The notes under the pieces were generated by a model. It saw nothing but the letters and a program-made list of their open reading frames with translations, made no database searches and had not been told where the DNA came from. A DNA stretch of 64,000 bases from Streptomyces sp. JB150 (GTDB lineage Bacteria > Actinomycetota > Actinomycetes > Streptomycetales > Streptomycetaceae): assembly GCF_011193355.1 (NCBI RefSeq), contig NZ_CP049780.1, forward strand, positions 5,972,445 to 6,036,444. The letters run 5' to 3'. Numbering within the stretch: the stretch's first letter is position 1; the number at the start of each line of letters is the position of its first letter. A program made the position numbers and the translations under genes. This document shows, piece by piece, positions 29,309 through 36,775 of the stretch.

Positions 29309-29437
29309 AATGCGGCCTGTGGTGGGGAACGCGGCTCTTGGCGCACCGTTAAGCGGAAGGCGGTCCGCCGATTGTCAGTGGCGCATGCGAGGGTGGAGAC
29401 CACTGGGGGAGAGCACCACCGAGGAGGGGGACCGCCC

Positions 29438-30163
29438 ATGGGCTGGCACCGGGAGCTGCTGACCGGCTTCGACCTGGAGACGACGGGGACGGACCCGCAC
29501 ACCGCACGCATCGTCACGGCCGCCGTGATCGAGGTCAGGGACGGGCAGCCCCTCGGCCGCAGGGAATGGCTCGCGGACCCGGGGGTCGAGATTCCCGCGG
29601 ACGCGGTCGCCGTGCACGGCATCAGCAACGAACGCGCGGCGGCCGAGGGCCGGCCCGCCGACCGGGTCGCGGACGCCGTCGCGGACGTCCTCACGGGGTA
29701 CTGGAAGACGGGCGTCCCGGTCGTCGTCTACAACGCCTCCTTCGACCTGACCCTGCTCTCCGCCGAACTGCGGCGCTACGGCCTGCCGTCGCTGCGCGAC
29801 CGCCTCGGCGGCCAGGACCCCGCCCCGGTCATCGACCCGTACACCATCGACCGCCGCGCCGACCGCTACCGCCGCGGCAAGCGCACCCTCGAAGCCGTCT
29901 GCACCGAGTACGGCGTGCCGCTCGACTCCGCCCACGACGCCACCGCCGACGCCCTCGCCGCCGCCCGGCTGGCCCGCGCGATAGCCGGCCGCCACCCCAA
30001 GATCGCGGCCCTCGGCCCGGCGGAGCTGCACCGCCGCCAGATCGAGTGGTACGCCGAGTGGGCGGCGGACTTCCAGAACTTCCTGCGCCGCAAGGGCGAC
30101 GCGGCGGCGGTGGTGGACGGCGCCTGGCCGGTGCGGGAGCCGACCACCGCGACGACCGGCTGA
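29438..30163 (+). CDS. DnaQ-like 3'-5' exonuclease (DEDDh)
   Basis: This 241-residue DEDDh exonuclease resembles the proofreading subunit family. Exo I is GFDLETTGTD, Exo II is VVYNASFDLTLL, and Exo III is SAHDATADALAAARL, so all four acidic residues and the His are present. The C-terminus (residues 180-241) is helical with no other domain. Streptomycetes carry several such proteins, and this one need not be the replicative epsilon. The start at ATG 29438 follows GAGGAGGGGG; a longer open frame begins at 29372. Confidence 0.93.
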   Translation: MGWHRELLTGFDLETTGTDPHTARIVTAAVIEVRDGQPLGRREWLADPGVEIPADAVAVHGISNERAAAEGRPADRVADAVADVLTGYWKTGVPVVVYNASFDLTLLSAELRRYGLPSLRDRLGGQDPAPVIDPYTIDRRADRYRRGKRTLEAVCTEYGVPLDSAHDATADALAAARLARAIAGRHPKIAALGPAELHRRQIEWYAEWAADFQNFLRRKGDAAAVVDGAWPVREPTTATTG

Positions 30164-30259
30164 CCGGGCGGCCATCGCGGCTACCGGCTGACCTGCCGGG
30201 CTCTGCGGGGAACGGTCTGCCCGGCTGACCGGCCGACCACCGCGGGGAACCGCCTCGCC

Positions 30260-31123
30260 TCAGAACGGGTACCAGCGCACGGCCGGGTCCCCGTCCCGCA
30301 GCGACGCCACCCGCCGCTCGAACTCGGCCAGCGCCTTGGGGTTCCCCGGAGCGTGCTGGGCCACCCAGGCGCAGCTCGCCGTCTCCCGGGCCCCGCGCAG
30401 CACCGCACAGCCCTCCCACTCGCGCACATCCCAGCCGTAGGCCGCGGTGAAGGAGTCGTACGCCTCGGCCGGCAGGCCGTAGCGGTCGCGGGAGAGGGCC
30501 ATCACCACCAGGTCGTGCTCGCGCAGATCGGCGGAGAAGGTCTCCAGGTCCACCAGGACCGGCCCGTCGGGACCGATGTGCACGTTGCGGGGCAGCGCGT
30601 CGCCGTGGATGGGCCCCCGCGGCAGCCGCGGGGTGAGCGCGGCCGCGGCCGCCACGAAACCGTCCCGCCGCTCGCGCAGGTACGCCGCGTCCGCGGGGTC
30701 GATCGCCTCGCCGGCCAGACGCAGCCAGCGTTCCACACCGCCCAGCAGATCGCGGGGCGGCAGCTCGAAGGGGGGAGAGGGCAGTGCGTGGACGATCCGC
30801 AGCAGCGCGGCCAGATCCCGCGGCTCCGCGGGACGTACGGGGTCGGGCAGCCGGTGCCACACCGTCACCGGGTGGCCTTCGACGAGCAGCGGCTCCGGCT
30901 CGGCCGCCCGCACCGCGGGGACACCGGCCTCTTCCAGCCACACCGCGACGGCCAGCTCACGGCGGGCCCGGCCCAGCAACTCGGCGTCGCGGCCCACCTT
31001 CACGACCAGGCCACCAAAGGCGAACACGGCGTTCTCGCCCAGGGCGAGCAGCCGGGCGTCCCCCGCCGGGCCGGGCAGCACTCCCGCCCTGGCCAGTACG
31101 TCCCGCGCCCGTGCCTCGTCCAT
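30260..31123 (-). CDS. APH-family phosphotransferase
   Basis: This 287-residue aminoglycoside phosphotransferase/choline-kinase-fold protein has an intact active site, unlike the protein at 11137. The strand with the ATP-binding Lys reads FGGLVVKVGR, the catalytic loop is PIHGDALPRN, and the metal-binding Asp is in VLVDLETFS. The C-terminal helices (WVAQHAPGNPKALAEFERRV) are typical of streptomycete members. The substrate is unknown; antibiotic modification and small-molecule phosphorylation are both possible. It converges with the exonuclease gene. Confidence 0.88.
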   Translation of the reverse strand: MDEARARDVLARAGVLPGPAGDARLLALGENAVFAFGGLVVKVGRDAELLGRARRELAVAVWLEEAGVPAVRAAEPEPLLVEGHPVTVWHRLPDPVRPAEPRDLAALLRIVHALPSPPFELPPRDLLGGVERWLRLAGEAIDPADAAYLRERRDGFVAAAAALTPRLPRGPIHGDALPRNVHIGPDGPVLVDLETFSADLREHDLVVMALSRDRYGLPAEAYDSFTAAYGWDVREWEGCAVLRGARETASCAWVAQHAPGNPKALAEFERRVASLRDGDPAVRWYPF

Positions 31124-31223
31124 CGTCCGCCTCCGTCTTCCTCTTCGTCTTCGTCGCTGTCGTCCGTCGTGGCCCTCGCACCGGGGTGGCCGGATTCCGC
31201 CGCCCCGCGGTCAGTCTCGCATC

Positions 31224-31245
31224 CGCACAGGTCGGACCGTGTGCG
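31224..31245. promoter_or_regulatory. Inverted repeat upstream of the sugar ABC operon
   Basis: CGCACA (31224-31229) and TGTGCG (31240-31245) flank an inner GGTCGGACC. It lies between the divergent phosphotransferase and the ABC transporter genes, where a repressor of the uptake operon could act. No regulator gene is adjacent. Confidence 0.35.
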
Positions 31246-31334
31246 CGGTGCCTTGACGGCGCATCCCCCCTTCACGACCATGACGGAGGCCCGCCGGGCC
31301 CGGACCGTCACGAGCCGCGCAAAGGAGCCGATAC

Positions 31335-32276
31335 GTGACCGTGGTGACCGAGGCCGGGCGCGCGTCACCGAGCCCGCCGAGCCCGGGCCGCCGAAGGCGT
31401 GGCGCCGGCGCCGGCCCCGGTGCCTGGTTCCTGGTGCTGCCCGCGCTGATCCCCATCCTGCTGCTGAGCGTCGGACCGCTGCTCTACGGCGTCTCGCTGG
31501 CCTTCACCGACGCCCAGTCGGGCCGCACCGAGCCGACGCAGTGGATCGGCGGGCTCAACTTCACCGACCTCGCCCGCGACACCCTGTTCTGGGAGTCCTT
31601 CCGCATCGGCCTGGTCTGGGCGGTCGGGGTGACGATGCCGCAGTTCCTGCTGGCGCTCGGCCTCGCCCTGCTGCTGAACCAGGACCTGCGGCTGCGATGG
31701 CTCGCCCGCGCGCTGGCGATCGTGCCGTGGGCGATGCCGGAGGTGGTCGTCGGCATCATGTGGCGGCTGGTCTACAACCCGGACGCCGGCATCCTCAACG
31801 AGACCCTGCGGGACCTCGGCCTCGGCGACGGCCGCGACTGGCTCAGCGGCCTCGGCACCGCGCTCCCGGCGGTGATCCTCGTCGGTGTCTGGGCCGGGAT
31901 GCCGCAGACCACGGTCGCCCTGCTCGCCGGACTGCAGAACACCCCGCGCGAACTGCACGAGGCGGCGGCCCTCGACGGCGCGGGCGCCTGGCGCCGCTTC
32001 CGCACGGTGACCTGGCCCGCCCTGCGCCCCGTCGCGCTCGCCGTCACCGCCCTGAACTTCATCTGGAACTTCAACTCCTTCGCCCTCGTCTACGTCCTGA
32101 CCAACGGCGGCCCCGGCGGCCGCACCCGCCTTCCCATGCTCTTCGCCTACGAGGAGGCCTTCCGATACGGCCAGTTCGGGTACGCGGCGGCGATGGGCTG
32201 CGTCATGGTGGCGGTGATCTCGGTGCTGCTCGCCGTGTTCCTGGCCGGCCGGCTCAAGGGAGGCGACGACGCGTGA
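31335..32276 (+). CDS. Sugar ABC transporter permease (MalF-type)
   Basis: This 313-residue inner-membrane permease has about six helices. The cytoplasmic EAA loop, contacting the ATPase, is ELHEAAALDGAGAWRRFRTV. It resembles MalF/UgpA-type permeases of the CUT1 family. The start is GTG 31335 with AAAGGAG 7 bases upstream. Its stop overlaps the next permease start (GTGA, 32273-32276), so the two are translationally coupled. The N-terminus is a basic Pro/Gly-rich tail. Confidence 0.93.
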   Translation: MTVVTEAGRASPSPPSPGRRRRGAGAGPGAWFLVLPALIPILLLSVGPLLYGVSLAFTDAQSGRTEPTQWIGGLNFTDLARDTLFWESFRIGLVWAVGVTMPQFLLALGLALLLNQDLRLRWLARALAIVPWAMPEVVVGIMWRLVYNPDAGILNETLRDLGLGDGRDWLSGLGTALPAVILVGVWAGMPQTTVALLAGLQNTPRELHEAAALDGAGAWRRFRTVTWPALRPVALAVTALNFIWNFNSFALVYVLTNGGPGGRTRLPMLFAYEEAFRYGQFGYAAAMGCVMVAVISVLLAVFLAGRLKGGDDA

Positions 32277-33106
32277 GGACCCGTACGGGAGCCCGGATCG
32301 GACAGTACGCGGCGCTGCTCGCGTATCTGCTCTTCCTCGCCTTCCCCTTCCTCTGGCTGCTCTCCACGGCCTTCAAGCCGCCGCGCGAGCTGGGCAGTCC
32401 GCACCCCGCCTGGATCCCCGACCACCCCACCCTGGCCAACTTCCGGCAGGCCTTCGACGAGCAGCCACTGCTCCAGGCGGCGCTCAACTCGCTGCTCGCC
32501 GCGGCCGGGGCCGCCCTCGTCGCCGTGCTGATCGCCACGCCGATGGCCTACGTCATGGCCCGCCACCGCAACCGGCTGGCGCGGGCCGCGACCGGCTGGG
32601 TCGTGGTCAGCCAGGCGTTCCCGTTCGTGCTGGTGATCATTCCGCTGTTCCTGGTTTTGAAGAACCTGCGGCTGATCGACTCCCTGGCGGGGCTGGTGCT
32701 GGTGTACGTGGTGTGGGCGCTGCCGTTCGCGCTGTGGATGCTCGTCGGATACGTCCGCGCGGTGCCCACCGAGCTGGAGGAGGCCGCCGCGGTCGACGGG
32801 GCCGGGCGGCTGCGGACCCTGGTGTCGGTGACCGCGCCGCTGCTCGCACCGGGCATCGTGGCGACGGCGCTGTTCGCCTTCATCACCGCGTGGAACGAGT
32901 TCTTCTTCGCGCTGGTCCTGCTCAAGTCCCCGGAGAGACAGACCCTGCCCGTGATCCTCACCCACTTCATCGGCGCGGAGGGCGTCGCCGACCTCGGCCC
33001 CCTCGCCGCCGCCGCGTTCCTCGCCACCCTGCCCTCGCTGGTCGTCTTCGCGGTCATCCAGCGGCGGATCACGGGCGGCATGCTCGCCGGGGCGGTGAAG
33101 GGCTGA
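32273..33106 (+). CDS. Sugar ABC transporter permease (MalG-type)
   Basis: This 277-residue partner permease of the CUT1 family has the typical FPFLWLLSTAFKPPRELGS start and NFRQAF. Its EAA loop is ELEEAAAVDGAGRLRTLVSV, and the segment AWNEFFFALVLLKSPERQTLPV is characteristic of MalG/LacG-type proteins. The GTG start overlaps the upstream stop, and its own stop overlaps the ATG of the binding-protein gene (TGATG). No ATPase gene follows, so the importer probably uses a shared ATPase such as MsiK encoded elsewhere. Confidence 0.94.
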   Translation: MRTRTGARIGQYAALLAYLLFLAFPFLWLLSTAFKPPRELGSPHPAWIPDHPTLANFRQAFDEQPLLQAALNSLLAAAGAALVAVLIATPMAYVMARHRNRLARAATGWVVVSQAFPFVLVIIPLFLVLKNLRLIDSLAGLVLVYVVWALPFALWMLVGYVRAVPTELEEAAAVDGAGRLRTLVSVTAPLLAPGIVATALFAFITAWNEFFFALVLLKSPERQTLPVILTHFIGAEGVADLGPLAAAAFLATLPSLVVFAVIQRRITGGMLAGAVKG

Positions 33107-34392
33107 TGCGGGCCCGGTTCACGGCCGCGCTCGTCACGGTCCTCGTGCTGCTCGCGGGCTGCTCCGGCGGCGGGGACGACCGGCGCGGCGACGGCCGGAT
33201 CACCCTGCGGTTCCAGTCCCTGGCCTGGCAGCAGGAGTCCGTCGAGGCCAACAAGGAGCTGGTGGCCGAGTGGAACGCGGCCCACCCGGACGTGCGCGTG
33301 GAGTACGTCCAGGGCAGCTGGGACAGCGTCCACGACCAGCTCCTCACCTCCTTCGAGGGGGGCGAGGCCCCGGACATCATCCACGACGCCTCCGACGACC
33401 TCGCGGACTTCGCGTACGGCGGCTACCTCGCCGATCTGACGGACCTGCTGTCCGAGCGGCTCAAGGCCGGCATCCCGCGGCGCACCTGGTCCACGGTGAC
33501 CTTCGGCGACGGCGTCTACGGCGTGCCGTTCCTCCAGGAGCCCAGGGTCCTCATCGCCAACGCGACCTGGCTGCGGGAGGCGGGCGTGCGCATCCCGACG
33601 CCCGAGGACCCGTGGACGTGGGCGGAGTTCCGCGCGGTCACGCGGCAGTTGTCGGGGGACGGGAAGTACGGCGTGGCCTGGCCGCTGAAGGAGCCCGTCT
33701 CCGCCACGCTCAACCTCTCGCTGTCGGCGGGCGGCAGGCTGTTCCACCGGGGCGCGGACGGAAAGGTCACCGTCCGTTTCGAGCAGGCCGACGCGGTGCT
33801 GCCGCGCACGATCCACGACCAGGTCACCACCGACCGCAGCGCCTCGCCCACCACCCTGGGCAGCGGCGGCTCCGACACCCTGCCCGGCTTCTTCGGCGGC
33901 AGGTACGCGATGGTCCCGCTCGGCTTCTCCTACCGTCAGCAGATCGTCCAGCAGGCCCCGGAGGGCTTCGACTGGCAGGTGCTCCCCGCCCCGGCCGGCG
34001 CGGACGGACTCGCCCAGGGCGTCAGCCCGCAGACGCTGTCCATCGCCGAGGACAGTCCGCACAAGAAGGAGGCCGCCGCGTTCGTCGACTTCCTCCTCCG
34101 ACCGGAGAACATGGTGCGGCTCGCCCTCGGCGACTGGATGCTGCCGACCGGCACCGAGGCGCTGAAGGACCCGGCCCTGCACACCGCCCAGCACGGCTGG
34201 GCGACCGGCACCGCCCTCGCCGCCCACCTGCGCTCGGCACCCGCCCAGGCGGTCCGGGGCTATCCCGAGTGGAAGGACAAGGTGGCCACCCCGGCGTTCC
34301 AGGAGTACTACAGCGGCGCGATCGGCCTGGAGGAGCTGCGCGACCGTCTGGAGGACGACGGCAACCTGGTGCTGGCCCGCTACCAGCGCTGA
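33106..34392 (+). CDS. Sugar ABC transporter substrate-binding lipoprotein
   Basis: This is a 428-residue extracellular binding protein. The signal peptide ends in the lipobox LLAGC (Cys about residue 17), so it is lipid-anchored. The mature protein has the solute-binding type 1 pattern: ITLRFQSLAWQQESVEANKE, GEAPDIIHDASDDLADFAYG and WTWAEFRAVTRQLSGDGKYG. It delivers an unidentified sugar or oligosaccharide to the two upstream permeases. No glycoside hydrolase is adjacent to hint at the sugar. It is the last gene of the three-gene operon, 51 bases from the next promoter and gene. Confidence 0.93.
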   Translation: MRARFTAALVTVLVLLAGCSGGGDDRRGDGRITLRFQSLAWQQESVEANKELVAEWNAAHPDVRVEYVQGSWDSVHDQLLTSFEGGEAPDIIHDASDDLADFAYGGYLADLTDLLSERLKAGIPRRTWSTVTFGDGVYGVPFLQEPRVLIANATWLREAGVRIPTPEDPWTWAEFRAVTRQLSGDGKYGVAWPLKEPVSATLNLSLSAGGRLFHRGADGKVTVRFEQADAVLPRTIHDQVTTDRSASPTTLGSGGSDTLPGFFGGRYAMVPLGFSYRQQIVQQAPEGFDWQVLPAPAGADGLAQGVSPQTLSIAEDSPHKKEAAAFVDFLLRPENMVRLALGDWMLPTGTEALKDPALHTAQHGWATGTALAAHLRSAPAQAVRGYPEWKDKVATPAFQEYYSGAIGLEELRDRLEDDGNLVLARYQR

Positions 34393-34406
34393 GCACCGTC
34401 ATTCAA

Positions 34407-34436
34407 TTGGACGATACGTATCGTCTCGTCTAGGGT
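34407..34436 (+). promoter_or_regulatory. Promoter with perfect 16-bp palindrome between -35 and -10
   Basis: TTGGAC (34407-34412), an 18-base spacer and TAGGGT (34431-34436) form a promoter. The palindrome GACGATACGTATCGTC (34410-34425) is perfect and fills the spacer, a classic repressor site of the TetR type. The ATG lies 7 bases after the -10, so the transcript is probably leaderless. No TetR gene is adjacent. Confidence 0.75.
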
Positions 34437-34443
34437 GGTGGGC

Positions 34444-35652
34444 ATGACCTCACGCGCCCACATCGCCATGTTCTCCATCGCCGCCCACGGCCATGTGAAC
34501 CCCAGCCTGGAGGTGATCCGGGAACTCGTCGCGCGCGGCCACCGGGTCACCTACGCCATCCCGCCCGTCTTCGCGGACAAGATCGCGCAGACCGGCGCCG
34601 AACCGAAGCTCTGGAACTCCACGCTGCCCGGCCCCGACGCCGACCCGTCGGACTGGGGCAGCACCCTGCTGGACAACGTCGAACCCTTCCTCGACGACGC
34701 CATCCAGGCCCTGCCGCAGCTCGCCGCGGCCTACGAGGGAGACGAACCCGACCTCGTCCTGTACGACACCACCGCCTACCCGGCCCGGATCCTCGCCCAC
34801 CGCTGGGGTGTCCCCGCGATCTCCCTGTCGACCCACCTCGTCGCCTGGGAGGGGTACGAGGAGGAGGTCGCCGCCCCCATGTGGGAGGAGCCGAAGAAGA
34901 CCGAGCGCGGCAAGGCGTACTACGCCCGCTTCCAGGCCTGGCTGGAGGAGAACGGGATCGGCCTGCACCCCGACGACTTCGTCACCCGCCCCGCCCGCTC
35001 GCTCGTGCTCATCCCCAAGGCGCTCCAGTGGAAGGCCGACCAGGTCGACGAGAACGTGTACACGTTCGTCGGCGCCTGCCAGGGCGACCGCACCGCCGAG
35101 GGCGACTGGCAGCGGCCCGCCGGCGCCGAGAAGGTGGTCCTCGTCTCGCTGGGCTCCGCCTTCACCAAGCAGCCCGAGTTCTACCGCAACTGCGTGCGGG
35201 CCTTCGGCGGCCTCCCCGGCTGGCACCTGGTGCTCCAGATCGGCCGGCACGTCGACCCGGCCGAGCTGGGCGACGTACCGGCGAACGTGGAAGTCCACTC
35301 CTGGGTGCCGCAGCTCGCCGTGCTGAGGAAGGCCGACCTGTTCGTCACCCACGCCGGGGCGGGCGGCAGCCAGGAGGGCCTGGCCACCGCCACCCCGATG
35401 ATCGCCGTACCGCAGGCCGTCGACCAGTTCGGCAACGCGGACATGCTGCACAGCCTCGGGGTCGCCCAGCGCCTGTCCACGGAGGAGGCCACCCCCGAAG
35501 TCCTGCGCACGACCGCCCTCGCCCTCGTCGACGACCCGGAGGTGGCCCGGCGGCTGAAGGACATCCAGGCGCAGATGGCCCAGGAGGGCGGCACCCGCCG
35601 CGCCGCCGACCTCGTCGAGGCCGAACTGCCCGCCGGCCGACGGCAGCCGTAG
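34444..35652 (+). CDS. mgt: Macrolide glycosyltransferase (OleD/Mgt-like)
   Basis: This 402-residue GT1 enzyme closely resembles OleD and Mgt, which inactivate macrolides by adding glucose from UDP-glucose to the desosamine 2'-hydroxyl. The N-terminus [20 protein letters not shown] carries the catalytic-base His. The C-terminal domain has the nucleotide-sugar motif [20 protein letters not shown] with [18 protein letters not shown], followed by DQFGNADM. It lies alone, with no macrolide biosynthetic genes in the window, and so probably gives resistance to foreign macrolides. Expression is likely repressor-controlled through the palindrome just upstream. The promiscuity known for OleD means its physiological acceptor is uncertain. 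Confidence 0.93.
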   Translation: MTSRAHIAMFSIAAHGHVNPSLEVIRELVARGHRVTYAIPPVFADKIAQTGAEPKLWNSTLPGPDADPSDWGSTLLDNVEPFLDDAIQALPQLAAAYEGDEPDLVLYDTTAYPARILAHRWGVPAISLSTHLVAWEGYEEEVAAPMWEEPKKTERGKAYYARFQAWLEENGIGLHPDDFVTRPARSLVLIPKALQWKADQVDENVYTFVGACQGDRTAEGDWQRPAGAEKVVLVSLGSAFTKQPEFYRNCVRAFGGLPGWHLVLQIGRHVDPAELGDVPANVEVHSWVPQLAVLRKADLFVTHAGAGGSQEGLATATPMIAVPQAVDQFGNADMLHSLGVAQRLSTEEATPEVLRTTALALVDDPEVARRLKDIQAQMAQEGGTRRAADLVEAELPAGRRQP

Positions 35653-35673
35653 CCGTCGGCCACGCCCCAGCGG

Positions 35674-36636
35674 TCAGGCGTACGCCGTGGTGTCCAGGCG
35701 GGCCTTGTAGATGATCGCGCCCTCCCGTGCCCGCGCCACTCCGCTGACGTTGAAGTGGACGTACTTCGTGCCGAAGACGTTGCCGTTCTCGACCGCGCCC
35801 GTCCACATCTGCTCGCCGGAGGAGTGGCGTACGTACGACTTCACGTACCGCCGCTCGTGCAGCGTGGACCTGGTCATCGACGCCGTGTCGACGGCGTACA
35901 CCCCGTAGGTGTCGGTGACCAGCAGGCGGCCGGGGCGCCGGAAGTCCGGCTGGAGGTCGTGGGCGCGGGTGAAGGCGTCCAGGCGGCGCCCGGTGTCCTC
36001 CACCAGCTTCGCCGAGTTCGCCGTCGTCACGATCCGGTAGGCGGTCAGCCGCTTGCCGCCGCTCACCCACAACCGCTCCAGCCGCGGGTCCCACAGCGGA
36101 CCGTGCGCCTGGTGGAACGGGACCGGGCTGCCCGCCCGCACCAGCGAACTCGCGTGGCTGTTCGCCGGCCGGAACACATGCAGGCTGCCGCCGGTCGCGG
36201 CGCCGCCCCCGCTGCCGTGGCTGCGGCCCGCGACGACGACCACGCCCGTGCCGCGGGCGCGTTCGATGCTGTGCGGGTAGTTCCGCACGTCCGACACCGA
36301 CCACAGCAGCTTCTTGTCGCGGCGCCGGTAGATGCTCGCCGTGCCCGTGGTGGCGGTGCCGGTCACCGCGAGCAGGATCTCGCCGTCACCGTCGGTGGCG
36401 CGGAAGCGGTGCTCCATCGGGTGGCCCGAACCGGCCGGGTTCAGCTGCCCCTTGATGGTGTGGTCGGTGAACGGCTTGTTCCGGTCGAACAGGAAGATCC
36501 GCCCGGAGTTCACGTCCCCGATCAGCACGTCGAACGCGGCCGGGGCGGCGCTCGCCTCACGCGCCGTCAGCAGTCCGGCCGCCGGCGCGGCCACGGCCCC
36601 CGCGAGCGCTCCCCGCAACAGGCTGCGTCTGTCCAT
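35674..36636 (-). CDS. Tat-exported beta-propeller-like protein (DUF6528 type)
   Basis: This 320-residue secreted protein begins MDRRSLLRGALAGAVAAPAA, a twin-arginine signal, with cleavage likely after REASAA. The mature protein contains repeating short beta motifs such as VLIGDVNSGRIFLFDR, LLVTDTYGVYAVDTASM and RLWVSGGKRLTAYRI, suggesting a six-bladed propeller. No catalytic motif is recognised. I believe it belongs to the DUF6528 family common in Streptomyces. It converges with the glycosyltransferase gene, 21 bases apart. Confidence 0.8.
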   Translation of the reverse strand: MDRRSLLRGALAGAVAAPAAGLLTAREASAAPAAFDVLIGDVNSGRIFLFDRNKPFTDHTIKGQLNPAGSGHPMEHRFRATDGDGEILLAVTGTATTGTASIYRRRDKKLLWSVSDVRNYPHSIERARGTGVVVVAGRSHGSGGGAATGGSLHVFRPANSHASSLVRAGSPVPFHQAHGPLWDPRLERLWVSGGKRLTAYRIVTTANSAKLVEDTGRRLDAFTRAHDLQPDFRRPGRLLVTDTYGVYAVDTASMTRSTLHERRYVKSYVRHSSGEQMWTGAVENGNVFGTKYVHFNVSGVARAREGAIIYKARLDTTAYA

Positions 36637-36691
36637 GAGTCGTCCTCCCCCTGTCCGGCATCGGGTCCCCGTCCGGTCAGCCAGACGGCGG

Positions 36692-36730
36692 CGAGGGCCC
36701 GCCGGTTCCCCCGGAACCGACGGGCCCTCG
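36692..36730 (-). terminator. Strong hairpin terminator after the MMPL gene
   Basis: An 18-bp stem with one mismatch (CGAGGGCCCGCCGGTTCC against GGAACCGACGGGCCCTCG) and a 3-base loop lies 45 bases past the MMPL stop, before the start of the next minus-strand gene. Confidence 0.8.
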
Positions 36731-36775
36731 GCCCAGGCGGACGGAAGCAGCCCCTTTGCGAGCCCGTGCCCTCCG

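Noticed and set aside
30156..30230. Three copies of CCGGCTGACC between convergent genes
   Set aside because: Spacing is irregular (28 and 37 bases), the copies are short, and the local sequence is low-complexity. There is no CRISPR-like regularity.
30353..33106. 917-codon frame crossing three genes
   Set aside because: Only its 3' part (32273-33106) is the MalG-type permease. The rest is antisense or out-of-frame composition.
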